From Methanosarcinaceae archaeon (lineage in GTDB: Archaea > Halobacteriota > Methanosarcinia > Methanosarcinales > Methanosarcinaceae), in assembly GCA_028690255.1 (NCBI GenBank), contig JAQVBP010000011.1, forward strand, positions 1-13,887: a stretch of 13,887 bases of DNA. The letters are read 5' to 3'. The stretch's first letter is position 1; every line of letters begins with the position of its first letter. The notes under the pieces are model-generated. The model had not been told where the DNA came from. It did not search any database and saw nothing but the letters and a program-made list of their open reading frames with translations. Of this stretch, positions 1 through 6,385 are shown one piece after another. The position numbers and the translations under genes were made by a program.

Positions 1-91
1 TCGGTCAGAAACCACAGGGCCTGAATTCCAAAAAATCCGATCGGATTAAATGAATATAAACCTGAATAAATAAAGGCCTGATAAAAATAAG

Positions 92-128
92 GATCTGCCC
101 GAAAAACGGCAGATCTTCTCTTTTTTTG
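92..128 (+). terminator. Hairpin terminator, possibly bidirectional
   Basis: An 8-bp perfect stem (GATCTGCC at 92-99 pairs with GGCAGATC at 108-115, 8-nt loop) is followed on the plus strand by TTCTCTTTTTTT. This is the shape of an intrinsic terminator for a plus-strand gene lying left of the window. On the minus strand the same hairpin lies about 30 nt after the stop codon of the regulator gene and is followed by TTATTTTTAT, so it may serve both sides. The first 90 bases hold no recognisable gene end: all three plus frames close by about base 53. Confidence 0.65.
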
Positions 129-147
129 AAATGAATTAAAAATAAAT

Positions 148-1005
148 TTAAAATTTATTTGATTTTGTAATATTGTATCCCGTTATTTCCATTTTGCCGC
201 TGTTTGGGTCTTTATATGCAAGGTTTGAAATGCTGGAATAATAGGAAAAGAGCTCTCTTCCCCATTTTATGGCACTCGGTTCATAGCTTATGAGAGTCGT
301 ACCGTCAAACCGGCCTTTTTTATCAAAAAGCCAGAGGGCCATGAAGCTGTCCGTCACCACCAGGGTAATCGGGCCGATATGTCCTCTATGAAGGGAAATG
401 CACATGTTTTCATGGTCCAGAAAATAGTCCATTTTTTCAGGAAAATCTTCCAGTAACTTATCGAAAATATGCTCCGAAACTACATATGCCAGCTTGATGT
501 TCCTTTCAAGTAAATTTGAAAATATAGCCATTGTTTGTGACTGGAAAGTAGAGCTTACCATCATTACATACCTTGATTTTATAATATTTTCCACTATTAC
601 TGGATGATAGTCAAAGAGGTAATCTCTGTCCACTTCCAGCAGTTCACAATGTTCCAGATTTCCAATCCTGTTGCGCATATGGTAGGGAATTTCACTAAGA
701 TCCCTTGTTTCCCAGTATTCATGGTTTTCGGCATAAATATTTATGATGTTCAAAAATCCCTCCAGTTTTTCAACTATAAGGGCACCCATATCCGAGAGAT
801 TGTAAACTTCCTCTTCGGAATCATATGTCACAAGGTCCCATTTAAGCAGTTTTTTCATCTGGGGCATCAGAGCACTTGAGTTGACGTTAAGCTCACTCTT
901 TATCTCATCGATGTTCTTGGCCCCGGTTTTCAACAAAAGCATCAATACATTTTTTCTTTTTTCGGATAGAAATATTGTTTTAATCAGACATGAACAATCC
1001 ACCAT
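148..1005 (-). CDS. Msr-type transcriptional regulator (winged helix plus FilR1/DUF1724 domain)
   Basis: This is a probable DNA-binding regulator of methyltransferase genes. With the start chosen here it has 285 residues. Residues 10-85 form a winged helix: LSEKRKNVLMLLL is the typical opening of the family, and residues 42-59 are the likely recognition helix. Residues 100-263 match the FilR1 (DUF1724) sensor domain. Paralogues in Methanosarcina acetivorans (MsrA to MsrG) control methanol and methylsulfide methyltransferase genes. The frame is open to a TTG at 1068, but the ATG at 1003-1005 is preferred because GGTGA lies just upstream (only 2 nt away, which is short) and because homologues begin a few residues before LSEKRK. 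It is the last gene of a minus-strand run, 967 bp beyond the 3' end of mtaA, with a repeat array just upstream. Its ligand and targets cannot be read from sequence; mtaA and the corrinoid cluster are the obvious candidates. Confidence 0.85.
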   Translation of the reverse strand: MVDCSCLIKTIFLSEKRKNVLMLLLKTGAKNIDEIKSELNVNSSALMPQMKKLLKWDLVTYDSEEEVYNLSDMGALIVEKLEGFLNIINIYAENHEYWETRDLSEIPYHMRNRIGNLEHCELLEVDRDYLFDYHPVIVENIIKSRYVMMVSSTFQSQTMAIFSNLLERNIKLAYVVSEHIFDKLLEDFPEKMDYFLDHENMCISLHRGHIGPITLVVTDSFMALWLFDKKGRFDGTTLISYEPSAIKWGRELFSYYSSISNLAYKDPNSGKMEITGYNITKSNKF

Positions 1006-1057
1006 AATCACCGATAATGTATGAATATCCTTTATTGTGGGGAGTTGTACTGATAAA

Positions 1058-1224
1058 GATAATGACAACCTTAACCGTTAATCACTGAAAGATAATAACA
1101 ACCTTAACCGTTAATCACTGAAAGACAATGACAACCTTAACCGTTTATCACTGAAAGACAATGACAACCTTAACCGTTTATCACTGAAAAGACAATGACA
1201 ACCTTAACCGTTGATCACTGAAAA
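1058..1224. repeat. 33-34-bp tandem repeat array in front of the regulator gene
   Basis: Five near-identical units lie at 1058-1090, 1091-1123, 1124-1156, 1157-1190 and 1191-1224 (33, 33, 33, 34, 34 bp). A sixth degenerate unit follows at 1225-1261 and traces continue to about 1320. Each unit carries GACAACCTTAACCGTTAATC or a one- or two-base variant, then CACTGAAA. The core TTAACCGTTAA is an 11-bp dyad (5-bp arms, 1-bp centre) in the first two units and loses one pair in the others. The array ends about 50 bp from the regulator start codon, so it is either an operator array or part of the transcribed leader. Confidence 0.9.
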
Positions 1225-1488
1225 GACAATGATAATCGAAGTCGCCAATCACTGAAAATTAAAGACAAACGAAATTGTTAATAATTGAAAGATAAAGACA
1301 AACGAACCCTTTATCGTTGCAACTCGGAAAAAAGGCAACATATCTCTAAATAAATAACTAACTATATTATATTATAAGTATCCTTATTAGTAATTTATTA
1401 TTCATAGCCTAATAAAAAAGTATTTAAACAAGCCTGGGTTTTTGCGAATTCCAAAACCCTGTCAGTTACGAGAGAATCTTTGGATTTC

Positions 1489-1541
1489 CTGAATTCAGGT
1501 TAATTTTCTGAATTCAGGTTAATTTCCTTACTTCGGGTTAA
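1489..1541. repeat. 19-bp repeat, three units with GGTTAA core
   Basis: CTGAATTCAG followed by GTTAATTT occurs at 1489 and again at 1508. A third, diverged unit keeps only TTCGGGTTAA. The GGTTAA hexamers start at 1498, 1517 and 1536, exactly 19 bp apart (close to two helical turns). The group lies on the regulator side of the TATA candidate at 1556-1567, where a repressor of the minus-strand promoter would be expected. GGTTAA is also present, reversed, in the 33-bp array. Confidence 0.8.
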
Positions 1542-1555
1542 CCTTTTTTCAACTT

Positions 1556-1567
1556 CATATATAATGT
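1556..1567 (-). promoter_or_regulatory. Candidate TATA/BRE promoter for the regulator gene
   Basis: Read on the minus strand, GAAAATACATTATATATGAA contains a purine-rich BRE-like stretch and a good archaeal TATA box. Initiation about 25 nt downstream (near 1535) would give the regulator a leader of about 530 nt including the 33-bp array. A weaker alternative is CATTATCTTTATCA at 1051-1064, which would give a leader of about 25 nt. Sequence alone does not decide between them. Confidence 0.35.
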
Positions 1568-1577
1568 ATTTTCTGCA

Positions 1578-1617
1578 CGGCGTCCTTTTTCCCGGAAGTC
1601 AGGGACAAAGGACACCG
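1578..1617 (-). other. Long stem-loop, better paired as minus-strand RNA
   Basis: CGGCGTCCTTT (1578-1588) pairs with AAAGGACACCG (1607-1617) over 11 positions. The single mismatch becomes a G-U pair if the minus strand is transcribed. Inside it TCCC and GGGA form a second short stem. There is no T-run after it on either strand, so a terminator role is unlikely. It lies just upstream of the regulator's candidate TATA box, in the trailer of mtaA. Confidence 0.55.
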
Positions 1618-1936
1618 ATACTGATCCATTTAATAATCGGACTTTGTAAAGCAAAAAGGAACGGGAAATGGCAAAAACCCGAACCTTTGCCTTAATTATC
1701 CCTGGAACTTTTTAGGAAGGACATGAACTTTTCTAAAGCGCGAAAATGGCAAATTCGCGTCTTAATAATAAAAAGTCGAATGTTATGTGTTCTAGGGATG
1801 GGTTGATAACAGTGCTTTTGAAGGAGGGATTAGGCACTGGAATCAGTGTGATTTATTTTTTGATTTCGTTGAATTTTTTGCTTTCAGGCAAATTTGGGTT
1901 TTTATTTACTGAAGATTTAGCTGTGATTTTTTGCCT

Positions 1937-1980
1937 TTTTCAGCAATTTTTCAGTAATTTTTCAGTAATTTTTCAGTAAT
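1937..1980. repeat. 11-bp tandem repeat overlapping the mtaA stop codon
   Basis: TTTTTCAGCAA followed by three TTTTTCAGTAA units ends at 1980, four copies in all. On the minus strand each unit reads TTACTGAAAAA, and the first one supplies the last mtaA codons: the final Tyr (TAC) and the TGA stop lie inside the repeat. The gene therefore ends within a slippage-prone tract. Confidence 0.85.
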
Positions 1981-2992
1981 AGTACTCGTCTCTTGCTGCA
2001 ACCAGGGCCTTGATGTTTTCAAGAGGGGTCATGGGGGCAATTCCGCAGCCTGGGGCAAGTACATCGATGCCTTCTTCAAGGGCCTGCTTTGATTCCGTTT
2101 TGATCTTGTCCTCAGGGCCCGGGAGCAGTGTGAAGGGGCTTGAGATGTTTCCAACAAGGGCTGCTCTACCTCCAATGATCTCTTTGGCCTGCTTTACACT
2201 ACCTATTTTTTCTTCAACACTCAGGCCTTCAAAGCCACAGTCGGCCATGTAGTCAAGAATCAAGTTTACGTTTCCGCAGATGTGGAGGATAGTCACGGCG
2301 TTTACGTTTCCGGCGAACTTCCGGAGCCTGGCCTGGAGGTATTGTTTGAATGAGTCCGGGCTCATGAGGTCAGGGGAGGCCACGGGGTCGGCAACGGAAA
2401 TAATATCCGCACCCGCATCCACCATTGCGTTTGCATAGATGACCGCGGCGTTGGTGGCGAGGTCCAGGACCTGCTCGAAGAGTTCGGGTTTTTTTATGGA
2501 CCACTTCATGAAAGACTTCACGCTTGCCAGGTCGGAGGCGATGGTGATCGGACCTTCCATACCTCCTATTACGGGGACGTCAGGGCCGACCTTTTCCTTG
2601 ATGATTCGGATGGCTTCGAGAACAGCAGGAATTCTGCCTCTTTCCAGAAGGTCTTCGGGTATTGCTGCATCATCCAGGCTCTTTGGATATGGATGACCGA
2701 TCACAGAGGGTTGTCTGTTCTTTGTCCCCATATTGATTTCACAGCCCATGGCCTCGACGAGCACGGTCAGACAGTAAGGGACCCTTATAGCTTCAAGTCC
2801 ACTGAGTTCATAGTTTGCGATTGCGAGCTTTGCCATAAGTTCGGCGCTGGTGTGAGCCTCGGGCCAGGGTGCCCCCACTTCATCCATAAGTTCCACAATT
2901 CCTGTCTGAGTCACGGAGCAGACGGGCACTTTGTCAACAGTTTCTCCTTTAAGGGCAGCTAAGAGTCTCGTTTTCATTGTAAAATCGCTCAT
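1973..2992 (-). CDS. mtaA: Methylcobamide:coenzyme M methyltransferase MtaA
   Basis: This zinc enzyme (MT2) moves the methyl group from the methylated corrinoid protein MtaC to coenzyme M during methanol-dependent methanogenesis, in the cytoplasm. It has 339 residues and the UroD-like TIM-barrel fold family of MtaA/MtbA. The opening TMKTRLLAALKGE, the stretch CEINMGTKNRQPSV (84-97) and the end LAPGCGIAPMTPLENIKAL agree with remembered Methanosarcina MtaA along the full length. The zinc ligands H237 and C239 (LHICGN) and C316 (PGCG) are intact, at the positions reported for this family. The ATG at 2990-2992 is preferred over an in-frame GTG at 2999-3001, because GTGA sits 5 nt upstream of the ATG and MSDF is the family start. 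The final residues YYY come from an 11-bp repeat and differ from the usual ending. It stands alone: no mtaC or mtaB is in the window. A 10-bp repeat lies in its leader. A close paralogue such as MtbA is less likely. Confidence 0.88.
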   Translation of the reverse strand: MSDFTMKTRLLAALKGETVDKVPVCSVTQTGIVELMDEVGAPWPEAHTSAELMAKLAIANYELSGLEAIRVPYCLTVLVEAMGCEINMGTKNRQPSVIGHPYPKSLDDAAIPEDLLERGRIPAVLEAIRIIKEKVGPDVPVIGGMEGPITIASDLASVKSFMKWSIKKPELFEQVLDLATNAAVIYANAMVDAGADIISVADPVASPDLMSPDSFKQYLQARLRKFAGNVNAVTILHICGNVNLILDYMADCGFEGLSVEEKIGSVKQAKEIIGGRAALVGNISSPFTLLPGPEDKIKTESKQALEEGIDVLAPGCGIAPMTPLENIKALVAARDEYYY

Positions 2993-3020
2993 ATAAGTCA
3001 CATCGCTTATTTTTTAAGGC

Positions 3021-3094
3021 TCATTTTCAACTATTTTCAACTATTTTCAACTATTTTCAACTATTTTCAACTATTTTCAACTATTTTCAACTAT
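3021..3094. repeat. 10-bp tandem repeat in the mtaA upstream region
   Basis: Six perfect copies of CTATTTTCAA (3031-3090) are flanked by a one-base variant (TCATTTTCAA, 3021-3030) and a partial copy (CTAT, 3091-3094). On the mtaA strand the unit reads TTGAAAATAG. The period is nearly one helical turn, so an A-tract recurs on the same face and the DNA may be bent. The array begins about 30 bp before the mtaA start codon, inside the leader if the promoter near 3257 is used. Confidence 0.95.
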
Positions 3095-3256
3095 CTGGAA
3101 AAATATCCATCCGCATCTCTTTCTTTATTTTTTATTGATTCAGCCTTTTTTTAGGGGTGAATGTGATAACAGTGCCTGAAGAGGGTGTGTCATACGAAAC
3201 TTTCAGGCGAAACTTTCAGGCAACTGTCCTCAATATGTTTAGTCTCCTAACTTCTT

Positions 3257-3268
3257 TGTATATTTAGA
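3257..3268 (-). promoter_or_regulatory. Candidate TATA box for mtaA
   Basis: TCTAAATATACA on the minus strand fits an archaeal TATA element. Initiation near 3235 would give a leader of about 240 nt. Long leaders are known for methanol methyltransferase genes in Methanosarcina, which makes this plausible, but other AT-rich options exist. Confidence 0.3.
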
Positions 3269-3691
3269 TCGATAGGGTTTTATGGGTTTTTTGAGACCTT
3301 ATTGCACGGTAAAGGGTTTCGAACTGAAGGATACTTTCCATTCCCCTGCCCTGCAAACATGACCTTTGAAAAGAGGAATCTTCGCTTCTTCCGGGAAAGA
3401 AGAAGAGAGGGTAAATGCTTGATAGTTTCCCGATTCCGCATAGCTGGATACGGTGGGATCCAGAGGAGTATTTTCGATTGCAGAGCCTCGGAAGAAGGAC
3501 CCTTCAGTCGAACAGTTAAAAGCCTGGCAACCCAGCTTCCCGGTGCTTTTATTGATATTAAAGCCTCTTTTTTCGGGTCCGGTTCTCCTAAAGTATTTCA
3601 TTTACTGCGCCCCTCTCATACATCTGAGAAATTTTTTGTATCCTATTGATGGTTTTTAATAGGGTTTTCCAAACAAATCTTTTATTCCTGC

Positions 3692-5062
3692 TTAATCTTT
3701 CGAACTTGATGCTGTGGTGCTCGGTTCGGGATTCTCCGACGGGGTCGGGTAAGCTTCTTCTTGTCCTTTTTCCTTTGAAACAAGGAGACTGAGGAAAGCA
3801 AGAATCATACATACTAACATCAGTAACCAGACGGATTTGTACTGGCCCACGGTGGCTGTGGCTCCGTCAGCAACATTCATCATCTTCCCTGTAAGGGTCA
3901 TGAAGATGGCTCCTCCAAGGAAGGGGAAAATATTGTATGCACCGACTGCGGTCCCTACAATTGAGGCGGGGAACCATTCCTTAACCTGGGCGTATGATAC
4001 GACAAAGAATCCCCCGAAGAACCCGAAGAGGAAGTGGATTGTGGTGTATGCCATGGCGCTGCTGATGTTACCTGCCTGTGACCAGATAACGCCCCAGAGT
4101 ACGATGTAAATAGCCGTGCCCATGAGCAGGACCTTTTTTCTGGACTTAAGTACTTTGTCAGAGAGGTAGCCTGCAATCGGACAGCCGAAGATCATGCCGA
4201 TGGCAATGAAAGAAAGTATTCCCGCATAGCTTGCCTTGTCCCATCCCAGGACGTCCCTGAAGAAGGGGCCTGCCCAGAGGCCCTGGTAGACCATGAGACT
4301 TCCGTACATGAAGAAGAACCAGATTGAAATTGGCCAGAATTTCATACCGGCCCCGAATGTCTGCTTGAGTGCTGCCCCCATGGGGATCTTTTCAATGCTT
4401 TTGGGGGGTATGTATTCCACTCTTGCTTCAAAAGCCTCGATTTCAGCAATCGAGGGGCAACCCATATCCTCGGGACTGTCCTTTACAAGCATCCAGATAG
4501 CGACTGCAAGCAACACTGAAAAGACTCCCAGAAGAAGGAAAACCCTCTGCCAGTCCCCGAGCATTGCTGCTGCTATTGCTAGAGGGGCGGCTGCACTCAG
4601 GGCACCGATATTCCCTATGGCGAGAAGGACCCCGGACATGGAAGCAAACTCATTTTTCTTGAACCAGATGGCAAGAACCTTCATTACCGGGATATAGACC
4701 ATTGCGACTCCGGTCCCGATAAGCAGCCTTCCGACAAGTATCATATTAAAGCTGGTCGCAATACCGGAAAGGATTGCTCCTGCGGCTGCAACCATGGTAA
4801 AAACCGCAGCGGTTTTTTTAACTCCCCAGCTGTCAGTCAGTATCCCGCTAGGAAGCTGCATTGCGGTGTATGCGTAGAAATACGCGGAACCAAGGAGCCC
4901 TACCGAGGCTGCCCCCACCCCAAATGTGCTCATTATATCAGATGCAACCACAGCGGTTGAGACCCTGTGGAAATACACAAAGAAATACGCGAGGGCAAGA
5001 ATAATAAATACTGTCCATCGGTATTTTAATACCCTGTCCATTTGTTTCAGATTAATTCCCAT
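3692..5062 (-). CDS. MFS transporter, probable organic anion/ACS-like family
   Basis: This is a cytoplasmic membrane secondary transporter of 456 residues with about 12 predicted membrane spans. The loop after the second span carries the MFS motif GILTDSWGVKK (73-83), and FVYFHRVSTAVVASDIM (28-44) resembles first-span signatures of anion:cation symporter-type members. The last 25 residues are a hydrophilic Pro/Ser/Glu tail. The start is supported by AAGGAG 8 nt upstream of the ATG. It lies downstream of a corrinoid protein and an MT2-type methyltransferase on the same strand, after a 197-bp gap that contains terminator-like hairpins, so it may be co-transcribed by readthrough or have its own promoter. 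The context suggests import of a methylated substrate (or a demethylated counter-substrate). The cargo cannot be told from sequence. Confidence 0.85.
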   Translation of the reverse strand: MGINLKQMDRVLKYRWTVFIILALAYFFVYFHRVSTAVVASDIMSTFGVGAASVGLLGSAYFYAYTAMQLPSGILTDSWGVKKTAAVFTMVAAAGAILSGIATSFNMILVGRLLIGTGVAMVYIPVMKVLAIWFKKNEFASMSGVLLAIGNIGALSAAAPLAIAAAMLGDWQRVFLLLGVFSVLLAVAIWMLVKDSPEDMGCPSIAEIEAFEARVEYIPPKSIEKIPMGAALKQTFGAGMKFWPISIWFFFMYGSLMVYQGLWAGPFFRDVLGWDKASYAGILSFIAIGMIFGCPIAGYLSDKVLKSRKKVLLMGTAIYIVLWGVIWSQAGNISSAMAYTTIHFLFGFFGGFFVVSYAQVKEWFPASIVGTAVGAYNIFPFLGGAIFMTLTGKMMNVADGATATVGQYKSVWLLMLVCMILAFLSLLVSKEKGQEEAYPTPSENPEPSTTASSSKD

Positions 5063-5111
5063 AGCTATCGCTCCTTAACCAATAGTTTTGATTGTATAAA
5101 GAACAAAAGAG

Positions 5112-5154
5112 GCCTGAAAAACCCGGGGTCAGCGAAAAAACTTGGGTATCAGGC
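5112..5154 (-). promoter_or_regulatory. Nested hairpin with U-rich tail in the transporter leader
   Basis: GCCTGA (5112-5117) pairs with TCAGGC (5149-5154), and inside it ACCC (5121-5124) pairs with GGGT (5144-5147). On the minus strand the stem is followed by CTCTTTTGTTCTTTAT, a U-rich run. With the stronger hairpin at 5167-5206 this makes two successive terminator-like structures before the transporter gene, which could act as an attenuator. Confidence 0.4.
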
Positions 5155-5158
5155 ATCC

Positions 5159-5206
5159 TGATAAAAAAGCTAGTACTGGCTTTTTCAAAGAAGCCAGTAC
5201 CAGCTT
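5159..5206 (-). terminator. Strong hairpin terminator after the MT2-like gene
   Basis: A 16-position stem (5167-5182 with 5191-5206, 8-nt loop) has one mismatch that becomes G-U when the minus strand is transcribed. On that strand it is followed directly by TTTTTTAT, while the plus strand has no T-run after it. It lies about 55 nt after the stop codon of the methyltransferase gene at 5260. Confidence 0.75.
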
Positions 5207-5259
5207 ATTGAGGTCTTACTATTATCATCCTGTTTTTCTGAAAATCCAGAGTTTTTAAT

Positions 5260-6294
5260 TTAGAGCTTTTCTGCGGACCAGTCAGCTGCAGCCTTGACCC
5301 AGGTCTTGAGTCTGTCCGAGGTGGCAAGGGGCGGAGTCCCGCAGCCGAGCATACTTGCCTTTGCTCCTCCGTCAAGTCCTTTTCTGGTTTCACATATAAT
5401 CTGTTCTTCAGTACCTTCCACCATCAGGAGTGGGGTCACATTGCCCACGATAGGGACGTTTCCTGCGATTTCCACGGCTTTCTTCATATCAACTGCCTGC
5501 TCAACGCTCAGGCAGTCTGCCCCTGTCGCTGCCATACCTTCGATGATGGGGACCGTATCTCCGCAGATGTGGAGTTCCCAGGGGCAGCCCATATTATGGA
5601 TGAAATCTCCCAGTTCTTTTTCCACTGGCACTCCTACCTTGTAATAGAACTCAGGCATGACAAGGTTCGGGGAAGCGGAGGCGTCGGAGTAGTAAAGCAG
5701 GTCTGCTCCTGCTTCAACGCAGGCCTGAGCGTAGATCTTGTTGATCTCCAGAGCGATTGAAATCCATTCCTCCATCTTTTCCATCTGTTTTTCTTTTTGA
5801 AGGCATTTGATGCTGAGCATGGATAGATTTTCAGCTCCCATCAGGTCTCCTGCAAGAGTAACCGGAGCTACGAGGAAAGGAACAATTGCTGCATCGGGAT
5901 ATTTTTCTTTTGCAAGCTTTATGGCGTCAATAGTTGTTTTGACGTAGGGGTTTTCCAGGAAGTTTTCGTAGTTTACTTCCTCCGGCTTTTTGAAAAAACT
6001 GCGGACGGAAGGCTGGATATCAATTCTCCCCATCTTAACATCAAGCCCGAGAGCAATGGATTCGACAAACATCCCGAAAGGTACGACAACCGTATCAAGC
6101 CCGGCATCCGTGTACATCATTCCTGCGGCGTTAACCATCATCTCGGGGTTGCTGTGATATTCCGGCCATTTCCCGCCACTCTTTTCAATATACTCGACCA
6201 CCATGGTGGAGCCTGTGAGTACCGGAACCCTGTCCACGGGCTTATTGTTGAGCATAGCAAGGAATCTTTCACGAGAGGTCATTTCAGTTGCCAT
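5260..6294 (-). CDS. MtaA/MtbA-family corrinoid:coenzyme M methyltransferase, divergent paralogue
   Basis: This probable cytoplasmic zinc methyltransferase (MT2 type) of 344 residues would transfer a corrinoid-bound methyl group to coenzyme M. It shares the UroD-like fold and overall length with the mtaA product in this window, with the same opening pattern (TSRERFLAMLNNKPVDRVPV). The three zinc ligands are kept: H242 and C244 in LHICGD, and C318 in LGCGTPP. It is clearly divergent elsewhere, so it is not a second copy of MtaA. AAAGGAG lies 9 nt before the ATG. It follows the corrinoid protein gene after 91 bp on the same strand, which suggests the pair work together: the corrinoid protein as methyl donor, this enzyme as acceptor to thiol. 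The acceptor is inferred to be coenzyme M from the family; some members act in other methyl transfers. Confidence 0.8.
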   Translation of the reverse strand: MATEMTSRERFLAMLNNKPVDRVPVLTGSTMVVEYIEKSGGKWPEYHSNPEMMVNAAGMMYTDAGLDTVVVPFGMFVESIALGLDVKMGRIDIQPSVRSFFKKPEEVNYENFLENPYVKTTIDAIKLAKEKYPDAAIVPFLVAPVTLAGDLMGAENLSMLSIKCLQKEKQMEKMEEWISIALEINKIYAQACVEAGADLLYYSDASASPNLVMPEFYYKVGVPVEKELGDFIHNMGCPWELHICGDTVPIIEGMAATGADCLSVEQAVDMKKAVEIAGNVPIVGNVTPLLMVEGTEEQIICETRKGLDGGAKASMLGCGTPPLATSDRLKTWVKAAADWSAEKL

Positions 6295-6319
6295 GTTTTA
6301 AAACTCCTTTTTTCACATA

Positions 6320-6361
6320 AACATTATAAAACTATACAAAAAACATTATAAAACTATACAA
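6320..6361. repeat. 22-bp direct duplication between the corrinoid and MT2-like genes
   Basis: AACATTATAAAACTATACAA occurs twice at a 22-bp spacing, starting at 6320 and 6342. On the minus strand the tract is T-rich (TTTTTTATTTTTTGTATAG), so it could reduce readthrough as an archaeal U-tract terminator, or supply TATA-like elements (TTTATAATG) for the next gene. It fills most of the 91-bp gap. Confidence 0.8.
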
Positions 6362-6385
6362 AAAATAAAAAATAATTAAATTAGT

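Larger units (their letters stand above)
1006..1972. other. 967-bp noncoding region upstream of the regulator, rich in repeats
   Basis: No convincing gene lies between the mtaA stop and the regulator start. In order from the regulator outward the region holds a 33-34-bp tandem array (1058-1224, decaying to about 1320), an AT-rich stretch with possible TATA elements (1345-1385), three 19-bp units (1489-1541), a TATA candidate on the minus strand (near 1556-1567), a long hairpin (1578-1617), a small stem (GGCAAA 1670-1675 with TTTGCC 1686-1691), and an 11-bp repeat (from 1937) that runs into mtaA. A plus-strand frame of 77 codons at 1746-1979 lacks a ribosome binding site and ends in the repeat, so it is not called. 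Confidence 0.7.
2993..3691. other. 699-bp noncoding region between the transporter gene and mtaA
   Basis: This holds a 10-bp repeat array (3021-3094), a perfect 13-bp duplication CGAAACTTTCAGG (3195-3207 and 3208-3220), a TATA candidate for mtaA (3257-3268) and a short stem after the transporter stop (CCTATT at 3642-3647 with AATAGG at 3658-3663). The stretch 3299-3649 is open on both strands for about 100 codons. The minus-strand frame (ATG at 3601) has a GAGGGG sequence upstream, but neither product shows a hydrophobic core, motif or resemblance to a family, so neither is called as a gene. Confidence 0.6.

Noticed and set aside
34..47. Perfect 14-bp palindrome AATCCGATCGGATT
   Set aside because: One perfect palindrome of this length is expected by chance in a window of this size, and nothing near it suggests a role.
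1058..1320. CRISPR array
   Set aside because: The 33-34-bp units are directly adjacent with no unique spacers, and there are no cas genes.
1746..1979. Plus-strand frame of 77 codons downstream of mtaA
   Set aside because: No ribosome site, ends inside the 11-bp repeat, and its hydrophobic part comes from T-rich DNA.
3299..3649. Overlapping frames of 100 to 115 codons on both strands between the transporter and mtaA
   Set aside because: Both strands are equally open, products are Ser/Phe/Arg-rich without motifs or hydrophobic pattern, and the region is better explained as leader or spacer. The minus frame has a GAGGGG upstream and is the less unlikely of the two.
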